NCBI RefSeq assembly: GCF_014218335.1
Contig: NZ_AP023367.1
Span: forward strand, 77,001 to 141,000
DNA from: Anaerocolumna cellulosilytica
GTDB lineage: Bacteria > Bacillota > Clostridia > Lachnospirales > Lachnospiraceae
Direction: 5' to 3'
DNA length: 64,000 nucleotides
The position numbers were made by a program, and so were the translations under genes. Below are positions 17,997 through 27,058 of this stretch, piece by piece (the first letter of the stretch is position 1; each line of letters starts with the position of its first letter). The notes beneath the pieces were generated by a model. The model was not told where the DNA came from and searched no databases. It saw only the letters and a list, made by a program, of their open reading frames with translations.

Positions 17997-18431
17997 ATGA
18001 AAAAAAATGTACTGGTGTCAATATCTGGACTTCAATATGAAATCGATAAGGATGAAGCGGTAGAAGTAATCTCTGTTGGTGAGTATTATAATAAAAATGG
18101 TAAACATTATGTACTTTATGAAGAAATTTTAGAAGAGGTGGCTGGTGTAACCAACTGTACCATTAAAATTACAGATAATCAGATTGATATTATTAAAAGA
18201 GGTGCCAACAACGTTCATATGGTTTTTGAAACGAATAAAAAGAATACCACCTATTATCAGACTCCTTTTGGTGAGTTACAGATAGGCATCTACACAAACC
18301 AAATAGAAGTACATGAAGAAGAAGATAAGATTATAGCAGACATTAACTATGGTCTTGACATAAACTATTCCTTTGTGTCAGATTGTCAGATTCAAATTAA
18401 ACTAACTTCCAAAAAACAACAGGAAAGCTGA
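17997..18431 (+). CDS. DUF1934 family protein (YwiB-like)
   Basis: The 144-residue protein shows the DUF1934 beta-barrel pattern. It has VLVSISGLQYEIDKDEAVEVISVGEYY, the YVLYEE strand, and an internal TTYYQTPFGELQIGIYTNQIEV stretch. The lipocalin-like fold suggests a small-ligand or protein-binding role, but the function is not known. It follows murI by 84 bp and may be in the same operon. GGGTATAAGA upstream of the ATG is a weak ribosome binding site, lying at the foot of a hairpin that could limit translation. Confidence 0.82.
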   Translation: MKKNVLVSISGLQYEIDKDEAVEVISVGEYYNKNGKHYVLYEEILEEVAGVTNCTIKITDNQIDIIKRGANNVHMVFETNKKNTTYYQTPFGELQIGIYTNQIEVHEEEDKIIADINYGLDINYSFVSDCQIQIKLTSKKQQES

Positions 18432-18495
18432 AAGAAATAGAACAGTGCAAGTACAGATAGCACTAGAGCATACAGATGAATGTTAAAATGAAAAG

Positions 18496-18560
18496 GAGTC
18501 TTTCTCATTCCGTGGATATGCCCTTTGGCTTGCCCGGGTTATGAGACAGACTCTTCGTTT
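18496..18560. terminator. Terminator between convergent genes
   Basis: GAGTC (18496-18500) and TCTCAT (18503-18508) pair with ATGAGA (18541-18546) and GACTC (18549-18553), followed by TTCGTTTT, between the DUF1934 gene (+) and the next minus-strand gene. Confidence 0.55.
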
Positions 18561-18563
18561 TAT

Positions 18564-19025
18564 CTAAGCTTTTTCTTTATTGCTTAATTTATTTTTAATT
18601 TTTTGAAAGAATTTTTGTTTTTCTGGTTTTACATCTAAGTTAGAGCGAAGACCTTTAACGTCCATAATATAAATACCGTTCATAACTGCTTTAACTTCTT
18701 TTTTAATTGGAATCAAATCAAATACCTTATCATCACACATTAAAGTCATGATTTTTGGTCCGATTTTTGCTTTCACAATGGGAACCTTTGAGCCGCGCAG
18801 ATATTTTGGAGTTTGGTCAACAACTATTTTGGGAAGATTTGCTTCTTTAAGCTTCATCCTTTTTTTATCTATAACTAAAATAGAAACTGTTTGTGCACCA
18901 GCTTTCATCTGTGCCTGGGACTCCTCGGATTTCTTCTGGAGCTTTCTTCCATAAATCATTAAACCGATGAATGCGGCGAGAATAACAGCCAAAACAATCA
19001 ATATAATAATAACAGCGGTTTTCAC
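18564..19025 (-). CDS. Uncharacterised single-pass membrane protein
   Basis: A 153-residue protein from a GTG at 19025, seven bases after AAGGAGGT. An N-terminal transmembrane helix (TAVIIILIVLAVILAAFIGLMI) is followed by a short coiled-coil (GRKLQKKSEESQAQMKAGAQ). A soluble beta domain, SILVIDKKRMKLKEANLPKIV to IPIKKEVKAVMNGIYIMDVKG, comes next, with a basic C-terminus. I do not recognise a named domain; similar proteins occur in Lachnospiraceae. It lies 73 bp downstream of plsC on the same strand and is probably co-transcribed, so a role at the membrane surface is plausible but unproven. Confidence 0.72.
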   Translation of the reverse strand: MKTAVIIILIVLAVILAAFIGLMIYGRKLQKKSEESQAQMKAGAQTVSILVIDKKRMKLKEANLPKIVVDQTPKYLRGSKVPIVKAKIGPKIMTLMCDDKVFDLIPIKKEVKAVMNGIYIMDVKGLRSNLDVKPEKQKFFQKIKNKLSNKEKA

Positions 19026-19098
19026 GTATGTACCTCCTTCCTTTTGCATGCAATGGTAATATTGTATCATTAAATATTTAAAAGTTCAAGACTGAGTA

Positions 19099-19827
19099 TT
19101 ACACCAGAGGCTCGTTCTTTTCTAAGGTTTCCTTGATAATGTTTTGTATATGAGAACCGATAAATTTGCGTGTTTCCTTATCTAGTTCGTCAGGATAAAC
19201 AGGTTTTCCATATTCAATAACTACATGGGCTTTTCGTATCCAAGGAAGATGGGTTTCAAAAATAGTATCGGTATTGTTAATGGATACCGGGATGATTGGA
19301 CATCCTGACTTTTCTGCCATTTTTAAACTGCCTTCTTTAAAGGGCAGCATTTCCTTCCCTTGATTTCGGGTGCCTTCCGGGGAGATAAAAACAGAATACC
19401 CCTGTTTTATCAATTCTATACCCTGCAGGATTGTTTTTAAGCCTTCCCGTACGTTATCCCTGTCTAAAAACAGACAGTTTAGGTAGCGCATCCAGATGCT
19501 GATAAACGGGAGTTTTGACATTTCCTTTTTGGCAACAAAACCCGTTAAGTTAGGAACCGTAGTATATCCAATCAGGATATCAAAGTAACTTCTGTGATTG
19601 GCTACGTACAGTACCGCTTTGTCTTTTGGAACATTCTCTAATCCGATAACTGTCTTTCTTATGCCACAAATAAACAGTATAATTTTAAAAGCGCCTACTA
19701 CAATTGCTTGAGAAGATTTCACCTTCATATGAGGATTTATTTTTCCAATGATGGTTTCAATCAAAAATAAGGGTATACTGATAATAAAAAAGATAAGTAA
19801 AAATAAGCCTACAAGTATTGTTTTCAT
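19099..19827 (-). CDS. plsC: 1-acyl-sn-glycerol-3-phosphate acyltransferase
   Basis: The 242-residue membrane-associated enzyme acylates lysophosphatidic acid to phosphatidic acid in phospholipid synthesis. The catalytic HX4D motif is in YVANHRSYFDIL; the phosphate-binding motif is in FISPEGTRNQGKEMLPFKEGSL; PIIPVSINNTD completes the family pattern. Two hydrophobic N-terminal segments anchor it. GGGAGGG precedes the ATG. The upstream region contains a 116-bp tandem repeat whose minus-strand reading holds ribosome-binding-site-like and hairpin sequences, which may affect expression. Confidence 0.93.
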   Translation of the reverse strand: MKTILVGLFLLIFFIISIPLFLIETIIGKINPHMKVKSSQAIVVGAFKIILFICGIRKTVIGLENVPKDKAVLYVANHRSYFDILIGYTTVPNLTGFVAKKEMSKLPFISIWMRYLNCLFLDRDNVREGLKTILQGIELIKQGYSVFISPEGTRNQGKEMLPFKEGSLKMAEKSGCPIIPVSINNTDTIFETHLPWIRKAHVVIEYGKPVYPDELDKETRKFIGSHIQNIIKETLEKNEPLV

Positions 19828-19860
19828 AAAGCCCTCCCGGCTGATTTTAAATGTTTATGT

Positions 19861-20145
19861 TATCCAAAGAAAAATAGTCAACTTATAGTGCAAGCACAAA
19901 GTTGCCTCCTTCTTTTGATGGTTCTGGTAAGCGGATTAGAAATTCGAATGCAGTGCATTCTCATTCACGCTGCGCTTATCCAAAGAAAAATAGTCAACTT
20001 ATAGTGCAAGTACAAAGTTGCCTCCTTCTTTTGATGGTTCTGGTAAGCGGATTAGAAATTCGAATGCAGTGCATTCTCATTCACGCTGCGCTTATCCAAA
20101 GAAAAATAGTCAACTTATAGTGCAAGCACAAAGTTGCCTCCTTTT
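19861..20145 (-). repeat. 116-bp tandem direct repeat upstream of plsC (2.4 copies)
   Basis: Units begin at 19861, 19977 and 20093, a period of exactly 116 bp; the third is truncated after about 53 bp. The first two copies differ by a single base (C to T at 20011). Each unit contains the near-palindrome GAATGCAGTGCATTC. Reading the minus strand, each unit contains AAGGAGGCAACTTTG and then a short 16-codon frame. TCCAAAGAAAA at the start of each unit is the inverse of TTTTCTTTGGA just past the third copy, and GGTAAGCGGATTAG has its inverse at 20154-20166. Confidence 0.9.
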
Positions 20146-20370
20146 CTTTGGACTAATCCGCTTACCGTGGATATTATACCACAATGTAAGAAAAAAATCT
20201 TTATAAATATTATGTTCTTTACAATTTTCTTAAGGATTATTAAATATTTTGCTATTTCTTGTACTATTAAAAGAATATGATATAATGTAGAAGATAATGA
20301 AATTGGACTCTCAGAACAGACATAACAAATCCTTTGATTCATTAAAAGGAAGATAAGCGGCAGTGTTTAT

Positions 20371-20453
20371 TAGTGTGAATTATCGAAATATAATTTACAC
20401 CCTGATTAGAGGCAGGGTTCCATCTTTTTAAGATGTGGCATGCAATGGGAGCT
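20371..20453 (+). repeat. Dispersed two-hairpin repeat, copy B
   Basis: Same order of parts as 3957-4043, inverted relative to it. Hairpin 1 has arms TGTGAATTAT (20374-20383) and ATAATTTACA (20390-20399). CCCTGATT, AGGCAG, a CATCTT/AAGATG hairpin and GGCATGCAATGGGAGCTA follow. The 3' 18 bases match copy A at all but one position. It lies 145 bp upstream of pncB. Confidence 0.65.
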
Positions 20454-20458
20454 AGTAT

Positions 20459-20541
20459 GAGACAAGCAGCAATTATGCCAAGGGTTTAAATTCATCCCGA
20501 TTTGTATGCAGCAGGTATTTTAAGCAGTCTCTAATGCATAC
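20459..20541 (+). other. Possible pseudoknot in the pncB leader
   Basis: GAGAC (20459-20463) can pair with GTCTC (20527-20531), and GTATGCA (20504-20510) with TGCATAC (20535-20541). The two stems interlock, as in an H-type pseudoknot. It stands about 55 bp upstream of pncB. This is a by-eye fold only; no known riboswitch is recognised. Confidence 0.3.
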
Positions 20542-20597
20542 GATGGGAGTTTAATAAAAGCGCCTTTACGGGCACCTATGAACAAAGGAGTAAACAC

Positions 20598-22055
20598 ATG
20601 GGAAATGAGAATCTTACCTTATTAACAGATTTTTATGAATTAACTATGATGCAGGGTTATTTTAAAAATAATACCAATGACACAGTAATCTTTGACGTTT
20701 TTTACAGAACTAACCCTTCCGGAAGCGGCTACTCCATATGTGCCGGACTGGATCAGGTTATGGATTATATAAAAAACATTCGTTTTAGTCAGGAAGATAT
20801 CGCATATTTAGCAAGCTTAAATATGTTTGATAAGGATTTTCTGGATTATCTTGTTGATTTCCGCTTTACCGGTGATATATATGCGGTTCCGGAAGGTACA
20901 GTTATTTTTCCTATGGAACCGATTGTTAAGGTGATTGCACCTATTATAGAGGCTCAGCTAGTAGAGACAGCTATACTTAATATTATCAACCACCAGAGCT
21001 TAATTGCCACTAAGGCTTCCAGAGTATGTTATGCAGCGCAGGGTGACGGAGTAATGGAATTTGGTTTAAGACGCGCCCAGGGACCGGATGCAGGTACTTT
21101 AGGTGCCCGTGCCGCGGTTATCGGGGGTTGTATCGGTACCAGTAACGTTCTTGCTGCAAAACAATATGGAATGCCTGTATTGGGAACTCATGCCCATAGC
21201 TGGATAATGAGTTTTGAAGATGAATTAACAGCGTTTCGCACGTATGCAGACTTATATCCGGATAATGCAACCTTACTGGTGGATACCTATGACACACTTC
21301 GTTCTGGAGTACCGAATGCTATTACTGTATTTAAAGAATTAAAAGAATCCGGAACCATGCCTAAAAAGTATGGCATCCGCTTAGACAGTGGGGATTTAGC
21401 ATATCTATCTAAGAAAGCCAGAAAAATGTTAGATGCAGCAGGCTTTCATGATGCTACCATTGTTGCTTCCAGTGACTTGGATGAGTATTTAATAGATTCT
21501 CTAAAAACCCAGGGAGCAGCAATTGACTCCTGGGGAGTTGGTACAAATCTAATAACATCCAAAGACTGCCCTGCCTTCGGGGGAGTATATAAGCTGGCTG
21601 CAATTGAAAAAGAAGGCACCTTTATACCTAAGATAAAATTATCAGAGAATCAGTGGAAGATAACGAATCCTGGAAATAAAAAAGTGTATCGTATCTATGA
21701 TAAGGAAAGTGGCAAAATTAAAGCCGATTTAATTACCATGTCATATGAGACCTATTCTGAGGAAAATCCCCTTAAGCTCTTTGACCCAATGGCAACCTGG
21801 AAAAAGACGTATCTTAAAGCAGGTACTTATTCCTTAAGAGAATTGCTGGTACCAATATTTATAGATGGAAAATGTGTTTATGAATCACCAGCCGTTATGG
21901 ATATCAGGGAATATTGCCAGCAAGAGTTGAATACTTTATGGGATGAGACAAGAAGACTTGTAAATCCTCATGATGTTTATGTGGATTTATCCAATGAGCT
22001 ATTTCAATTAAAGAATCAGTTGTTAGATAATCTGAATGTAAACGGCCATAATTAA
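20598..22055 (+). CDS. pncB: Nicotinate phosphoribosyltransferase
   Basis: A 485-residue enzyme converting nicotinate and PRPP to nicotinate mononucleotide in NAD salvage. Family motifs include LLTDFYELTMMQGYF at the N-terminus, FGLRRAQGPDAGTLGARAA, GTHAHSWIMSF, LVDTYDTLRSGVPNAI (active-site region) and IRLDSGDLAYLSKKAR. The WGVGTNLITSKDCPAFGGVYKL phosphate-binding segment follows. AAAGGAGTAAACAC precedes the ATG. The upstream 250 bp hold a dispersed repeat and further self-complementary sequence, so leader control is possible. Confidence 0.94.
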   Translation: MGNENLTLLTDFYELTMMQGYFKNNTNDTVIFDVFYRTNPSGSGYSICAGLDQVMDYIKNIRFSQEDIAYLASLNMFDKDFLDYLVDFRFTGDIYAVPEGTVIFPMEPIVKVIAPIIEAQLVETAILNIINHQSLIATKASRVCYAAQGDGVMEFGLRRAQGPDAGTLGARAAVIGGCIGTSNVLAAKQYGMPVLGTHAHSWIMSFEDELTAFRTYADLYPDNATLLVDTYDTLRSGVPNAITVFKELKESGTMPKKYGIRLDSGDLAYLSKKARKMLDAAGFHDATIVASSDLDEYLIDSLKTQGAAIDSWGVGTNLITSKDCPAFGGVYKLAAIEKEGTFIPKIKLSENQWKITNPGNKKVYRIYDKESGKIKADLITMSYETYSEENPLKLFDPMATWKKTYLKAGTYSLRELLVPIFIDGKCVYESPAVMDIREYCQQELNTLWDETRRLVNPHDVYVDLSNELFQLKNQLLDNLNVNGHN

Positions 22056-22096
22056 ATACATTGGCTGAACAGGAGGATTGTTAATCAGGAGAAAGT

Positions 22097-23344
22097 ATGT
22101 TAAGCAGAAAGAAAAAACGTATGATTAAAAGGCGCTTAAAGATAGCGGCCATTGTTGGTGTGCCTGTTGCTATCATATGCGCTATTTCCTATATTTCAAT
22201 AAGCTCCTTATCCCATGCCAGTGAGTCCACATTTAAACCGGGGCAATATAATGACAATTCATCATACCCAGGTAAAAAGGATGAATATAATAATACAAAC
22301 TCTGGAAAGACAGAGGATGTAGTTGTGGATGAAAACGAAACAGAAGAAGTAATTACAAATCATGACAATTTAGTGCCGGACACAGACCCCTATAGCATTA
22401 CGGTACTTGTTAATAAGGAATTGCCGCTGCCTTCCGATTATATACCGGAAGACTTGGTTATTCCTAATGTTGAATTCTCGTTTGATTATACTAGTGAAAA
22501 AAATTATATGAGACAGGAAGCCGCAGATGCCCTGGAGGAGTTATTTCAAGGTGCAGTTGCCGATGGGATTGAACTGAATGCAGTATCTGCCTATCGCTCC
22601 TATGACAGGCAATATGAGATATTTACCAATAACGTAAAAAAACAAGGTCTTGTTCATACGTCGCAGTACTCAGCAGTACCGGGTTACAGTGAACATCAAA
22701 CGGGACTCTCTATCGATGTCTCAGCAGATGTTGTAGCCAATCGTTTAGATAGTTCCTTTGCTGATACAGCAGAAGGAAAGTGGTTACGGGAAAATGCATA
22801 TATATATGGATACATAATAAGATATCCCGAAGAAAAAACCACTCTCACTGGTTTTTCTTACGAACCCTGGCATATACGCTATGTGGGTAAGCCACTCGCC
22901 TTGTATTTATATAATAATAATTTATGTTTGGAAGAGTACTTTAATTTTGAATATAGTAAAGACTATACGGATGTAATTAGTTACGACAATCTGGAAGACT
23001 ATGGAATTGATTTGGCGGATGTTACAGTTCCAACTAGACGACCAACCAGGATACCGACTAAAATACCCACCGTTTCGCCTACTATAACGCCTACAAAAGT
23101 TCCGGAGGAGGGAGGAGAGGATGAAGAAGAGAAGCCATCCATTACTCCGACTGTTACACCTACACCGAAACCAAGTAATGGTGAAGATACGGTTAATGTA
23201 CCAACAGGAACTGTAACACCTGCCATTCCGGTAGAAGAAACACCCGATGACCCGGAACTAGAAGATTCAGAAACGGAGATTCCTGATGATATTACTCCAA
23301 GTGCCACGCCTTTTGTTACACCGATACCTAGTACCAATGGTTAA
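22097..23344 (+). CDS. D-alanyl-D-alanine carboxypeptidase, VanY-type (M15B)
   Basis: The 415-residue protein has a very basic N-terminus, one membrane helix (about residues 16-38), then an acidic linker. The VanY domain occupies about 115-285. Zinc ligands and catalytic residues lie in YSEHQTGLSIDVSAD (HxxxxxxD) and FSYEPWHIRYVG (ExxxH); AVSAYRSYDRQYEIF is the substrate-site Arg motif. The last 100 residues are Pro/Thr/Glu-rich repeats (RPTRIPTKIPTVSPTITPT), likely disordered and in the wall. It trims the terminal D-alanine from peptidoglycan pentapeptides. It follows pncB by 41 bp and may be co-transcribed. Confidence 0.9.
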   Translation: MLSRKKKRMIKRRLKIAAIVGVPVAIICAISYISISSLSHASESTFKPGQYNDNSSYPGKKDEYNNTNSGKTEDVVVDENETEEVITNHDNLVPDTDPYSITVLVNKELPLPSDYIPEDLVIPNVEFSFDYTSEKNYMRQEAADALEELFQGAVADGIELNAVSAYRSYDRQYEIFTNNVKKQGLVHTSQYSAVPGYSEHQTGLSIDVSADVVANRLDSSFADTAEGKWLRENAYIYGYIIRYPEEKTTLTGFSYEPWHIRYVGKPLALYLYNNNLCLEEYFNFEYSKDYTDVISYDNLEDYGIDLADVTVPTRRPTRIPTKIPTVSPTITPTKVPEEGGEDEEEKPSITPTVTPTPKPSNGEDTVNVPTGTVTPAIPVEETPDDPELEDSETEIPDDITPSATPFVTPIPSTNG

Positions 23345-23397
23345 GGGGTTAATAAAATACGCATTCATACATTGATTTGGGGTATAAAAAATTGGGA

Positions 23398-23426
23398 TTG
23401 ACAATTCAAAAAGTTTATACTATCAT
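23398..23426 (+). promoter_or_regulatory. Promoter of the ileS T-box transcript
   Basis: TTGACA (23398-23403), 17 bp, TATCAT (23421-23426), just before the T-box leader. Confidence 0.6.
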
Positions 23427-23449
23427 TATCATTAACAAAATTAAAATAA

Positions 23450-23716
23450 CCTGAAAAACCATGATGGAGAGAGTAAGAGTCGAAGTGAAAATTATAGCGA
23501 GTCAGAGATAGTGTAAGTCTGATATGAGTAGCAGATTCCCAAAATCACTCCTAAGTTGTAAGCTGAAATCAAGTAAGCCGAGCCGGTATCCACCGTTACA
23601 TGGAAGCATATCATAATTCTTTTGGTGCAATACTTAACTTAAGGATTCGTATGTAAATAGGTGGTACAATGAAGCACGTATGCTCTCATCCTGTTTATGG
23701 ATGGGAGCTTTTTTAC
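23450..23716 (+). promoter_or_regulatory. T-box leader upstream of ileS
   Basis: The leader begins with GATGGAGAGAGTAAG and includes a long stem I region. A T-box variant, AATAGGTGGTACAATG (about 23656-23671), contains the UGGU that reads a tRNA ACCA end. An intrinsic terminator follows with arms GCTCTCATCC and GGATGGGAGC (about 23680-23708) and a run of six Ts. A probable isoleucine specifier is ATC at 23544-23546. The T-box core departs from the usual GGGTGGTACC. The gene downstream fits, so the T-box call is firm while the specifier is tentative. Confidence 0.85.
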
Positions 23717-23738
23717 ATTTAGTAAGGAGGAAAATAAT

Positions 23739-26700
23739 ATGTATGATAAAGTCTCTACGAACCTAAATTTTGTGGAACGTGAAAAAGAAGTATTAAAATT
23801 CTGGAAAAATAACAAAATCTTTGAAAAGACAATTGAAGAACGAAAAAACGGAAAACCCTATACCTTTTATGATGGCCCTCCAACTGCTAACGGAAAGCCT
23901 CATATCGGGCATGTCTTAACAAGGGTTATTAAGGATATTATACCAAGATACCGTACCATGAAAGGTTATGATGTTCTGCGTAAAGCAGGTTGGGATACCC
24001 ACGGACTTCCGGTTGAATTAGAAGTTGAGAAAAAGCTTGGTCTGGATGGAAAAGAACAGATTGAGGAGTATGGTCTGGAACCTTTTATCCACGAATGCAA
24101 GGAAAGTGTCTGGAAGTATAAAGGCATGTGGGAAGACTTCTCCGGAACAGTTGGATACTGGGCAGATATGGATAATCCTTATGTTACCTACGAGAATGAT
24201 TTTATTGAATCCGAATGGTGGGCATTAAAACAGATTTGGGAAAAAGGCTTACTATATAAAGGTTTTAAAATTGTACCATATTGTCCTAGGTGCGGCACAC
24301 CTCTGTCAAGCCATGAAGTCGCACAGGGCTATAAGGATGTTAAGGAAAAATCAGTAATAGCAAAATTTAAGGTAAAAGATACGGAAAATGAATATATTCT
24401 TGCCTGGACAACAACACCTTGGACATTGCCTTCAAACGTCGGTCTTTGTGTAAATCCAAAAGAAACTTATGTTAAGGCTGAGGTACAATTAAATGCCAAA
24501 GGCGATATTATAAAAGAAGATAGTGAAGATAAGACACCTGTTAGGACTGAAAAATACATTCTGGCAGAAGCGTTGTTATCTGTTATTGAAGGAAACTATA
24601 CGGTTCTTAAAACTTATGTGGGTACGGACTTAGAGTATAAAGAATATGAACCTCTGTTTAATTATGTAACACCGGATAAAAAAGCATATTTTGTTACCTG
24701 TGATACCTATGTTACTTTGACAGACGGTACCGGTGTAGTTCATATTGCACCTGCTTTTGGTGAAGATGATGCCAGTGTGGGTCGGAAATATGATTTGCCT
24801 TTTGTACAGTTAGTTGACGGGAAAGGCGAGATGAAACCGGAGGTTACTGATTTTGCAGGCATGTTCTGTAAAAAAGCCGATGAAGGCATCATTAAATTGT
24901 TAGCATCAAAAGGACTGCTCTTTAAAACCTTAAAATTCGAACACAGCTACCCATTTTGTTGGAGATGCGATACACCATTAATTTATTATGCAAGAGAATC
25001 CTGGTTTGTCAAAATGACAGATGTTAAGGAGAAATTGATTGCCAATAACAACACTATTAATTGGATGCCCGAAAGTATTGGACAGGGACGATTTGGAGAC
25101 TGGTTAAAGAACGTTCAGGATTGGGGCATCAGTCGTGACCGTTATTGGGGAACTCCATTAAATATATGGGAATGTGAGGACGGTCATCGACATGCCATCG
25201 GAAGTATTGAAGAACTAAGGGCAATGTCTGATAACTGCCCTGAAAAAATTGAATTACACAGACCTTTTATTGATGAAGTCACTATAAAATGCCCAGAGTG
25301 CGGTAAGCAAATGCAACGTGTAAAACCGGTTATTGACTGCTGGTTTGATTCTGGTTCCATGCCTTTTGCACAATGGCACTATCCATTTGAGAACAAGGAA
25401 ATATTTGAGCGGAATTTCCCGGCTGATTTTATCAGTGAAGCGGTAGACCAGACCAGAGGTTGGTTTTATTCACTTCTTGCAATATCAACCTTGATTTTTG
25501 ACAGAGCGCCATTTAAAAATGTTATTGTATTAGGTCATGTGCAAGATGAAAACGGACAAAAGATGTCAAAATCCAAAGGAAATGCAGTTGATCCCTTTGA
25601 CGCATTATCTGAACACGGAGCAGATGCCATCCGCTGGTACTTCTATATCAACAGCGCCTTATGGCTGCCAAACCGTTTCCATCGTGGAGCTGTTACGGAA
25701 GGGCAGAGAAAGTTCATGGGAACCTTCTGGAATACCTATGCATTCTTTGTTCTGTATGCGAATATTGATAACTTTGATGCAACAAAATATACATTAGACT
25801 ATGATAAACTGACGGTAATGGATAAATGGCTTTTATCGAAATTAAATACGGTTGTAAAAACAGTAGATGAGCATCTGGAAAGCTATAGAATTACAGAAGC
25901 AGCAAGAATCCTTGATGATTTTGTAGATGAAATGAGTAACTGGTATGTAAGAAGGAGCAGAGAGAGATTTTGGGCCAAGGGAATGGAACAGGATAAAATC
26001 AATGCATATATGACCTTGTATACTACGCTTGTTACTCTGGCTAAGGTTTCCGCACCTTTTATTCCTTATATGACAGAAGATATTTACCGCAATCTGGTAG
26101 TAAACCTAGATAAGTCAGCACCGGAAAGTATCCATCTGTGTGCATATCCAACGTACCAGGAAGAATATATCGACAAAGAACTGGAAAAAAACATGGAAGC
26201 GGTACTTGAAATGGTGGTTCTTGGTCGTGCTTGCAGAAATGCTGCAAATATTAAAAACAGACAGCCAATCGGACAGATGTATGTGAAATCGGGTTATAAC
26301 TATACGGATATAGCAGGAGAACAAGTTCTTGGATTACCTGAATTCTATAGAGAAATTATTGAAGAGGAACTTAATGTTAAGGCAGTAGCTTTCACAAATG
26401 ATGTTAGGAACTTTACTTCTTACAGCTTTAAGCCTCAATTAAAGACGTTAGGACCGAAGTTTGGTAAGCAGATTGGGCAGATTCGAATGCTTCTATCTGA
26501 ACTGGACGGCAATAAGGCTATGGATGAAATCAATGCTACCGGGGGACTTAAAGTAACACTGGATGGAGTAGAAGCGGTTCTTGATAAAGAAGATTTACTA
26601 ATTGAGGCTGCGCAGACAGAAGGTTATGTTTCCGATTCCGATAAAGGTGTAACGGTAGTACTGGATACAAAGTTGTCTAAAGAGTTGATTGAAGAAGGTT

Positions 26701-26942
26701 TTGTAAGAGAAATCATCAGTAAGATTCAGACCATGCGTAAGGATGCAGGCTTTGAAGTTATGGACCATATTAAAGTATCCCAAAGCGATAATGATTCCAT
26801 AAAGGAAATCTTTGAGAGAAACTTAAATGAAATCAAGGCAGAGGTTCTGGCGGATGAAATTCATCTAGGAACAGCAGAAGGTTTTACAAAGGAATGGAAC
26901 ATTAACGGCGAAACTGTTACCTTAGGTGTCGTGAAGTTATAA
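23739..26942 (+). CDS. ileS: Isoleucyl-tRNA synthetase, long (type 2-like)
   Basis: The 1067-residue class I synthetase charges tRNA-Ile. The HIGH motif is in GKPHIGHVLTRVIKD, and KMSKS is in QKMSKSKGNAVDPFD; GWDTHGLPVELEVEKKLG and the CP1 editing insertion with TWTTTPWTLPSNVGL are clear. Length and the extended C-terminal region match the eukaryote-like type 2 enzymes (about 1030-1090 residues) rather than the roughly 920-residue bacterial type 1. Type 2 enzymes are known to be poorly inhibited by mupirocin; that trait is inference here. The ATG at 23739 follows AAGGAGG, and a longer reading would begin inside the T-box terminator. Confidence 0.95.
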   Translation: MYDKVSTNLNFVEREKEVLKFWKNNKIFEKTIEERKNGKPYTFYDGPPTANGKPHIGHVLTRVIKDIIPRYRTMKGYDVLRKAGWDTHGLPVELEVEKKLGLDGKEQIEEYGLEPFIHECKESVWKYKGMWEDFSGTVGYWADMDNPYVTYENDFIESEWWALKQIWEKGLLYKGFKIVPYCPRCGTPLSSHEVAQGYKDVKEKSVIAKFKVKDTENEYILAWTTTPWTLPSNVGLCVNPKETYVKAEVQLNAKGDIIKEDSEDKTPVRTEKYILAEALLSVIEGNYTVLKTYVGTDLEYKEYEPLFNYVTPDKKAYFVTCDTYVTLTDGTGVVHIAPAFGEDDASVGRKYDLPFVQLVDGKGEMKPEVTDFAGMFCKKADEGIIKLLASKGLLFKTLKFEHSYPFCWRCDTPLIYYARESWFVKMTDVKEKLIANNNTINWMPESIGQGRFGDWLKNVQDWGISRDRYWGTPLNIWECEDGHRHAIGSIEELRAMSDNCPEKIELHRPFIDEVTIKCPECGKQMQRVKPVIDCWFDSGSMPFAQWHYPFENKEIFERNFPADFISEAVDQTRGWFYSLLAISTLIFDRAPFKNVIVLGHVQDENGQKMSKSKGNAVDPFDALSEHGADAIRWYFYINSALWLPNRFHRGAVTEGQRKFMGTFWNTYAFFVLYANIDNFDATKYTLDYDKLTVMDKWLLSKLNTVVKTVDEHLESYRITEAARILDDFVDEMSNWYVRRSRERFWAKGMEQDKINAYMTLYTTLVTLAKVSAPFIPYMTEDIYRNLVVNLDKSAPESIHLCAYPTYQEEYIDKELEKNMEAVLEMVVLGRACRNAANIKNRQPIGQMYVKSGYNYTDIAGEQVLGLPEFYREIIEEELNVKAVAFTNDVRNFTSYSFKPQLKTLGPKFGKQIGQIRMLLSELDGNKAMDEINATGGLKVTLDGVEAVLDKEDLLIEAAQTEGYVSDSDKGVTVVLDTKLSKELIEEGFVREIISKIQTMRKDAGFEVMDHIKVSQSDNDSIKEIFERNLNEIKAEVLADEIHLGTAEGFTKEWNINGETVTLGVVKL

Positions 26943-26973
26943 TATACTAATTTAATATAATAGATAAATTTAA

Positions 26974-27017
26974 GAACAACAAAATTAAAGAACAACAAAA
27001 TTAAAGAACAACAAAGC
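26974..27017 (+). repeat. 16-bp tandem repeat after ileS
   Basis: GAACAACAAAATTAAA is repeated with a 16-bp period starting at 26974, 26990 and 27006 (third copy partial), leading straight into the terminator stem. Confidence 0.85.
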
Positions 27018-27058
27018 CATTACATCCGTATAATACGGTTGTGGTGGCTTTGTTTTTT
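27010..27058 (+). terminator. Terminator of ileS
   Basis: AACAAAGCCA (27010-27019) pairs with TGGCTTTGTT (27045-27054), with an inner CCGTATAATACGG hairpin, followed by a T run. Confidence 0.85.

Noticed and set aside
19861-20145. Possible CRISPR array
   Set aside because: The whole 116-bp unit repeats without variable spacers, so it is a tandem duplication.
19902-20206. Overlapping ORFs beginning MPPSFDGSGKRIRNSN in the tandem repeat
   Set aside because: The same peptide appears only because the 116-bp unit repeats out of frame. There is no ribosome binding site on this strand and no family resemblance.
22999-23337. 112-residue Gly/Val/Ser-rich ORF opposite the VanY gene tail
   Set aside because: It is the antisense of the Pro/Thr repeat region; its composition is a mirror of that low-complexity coding sequence.
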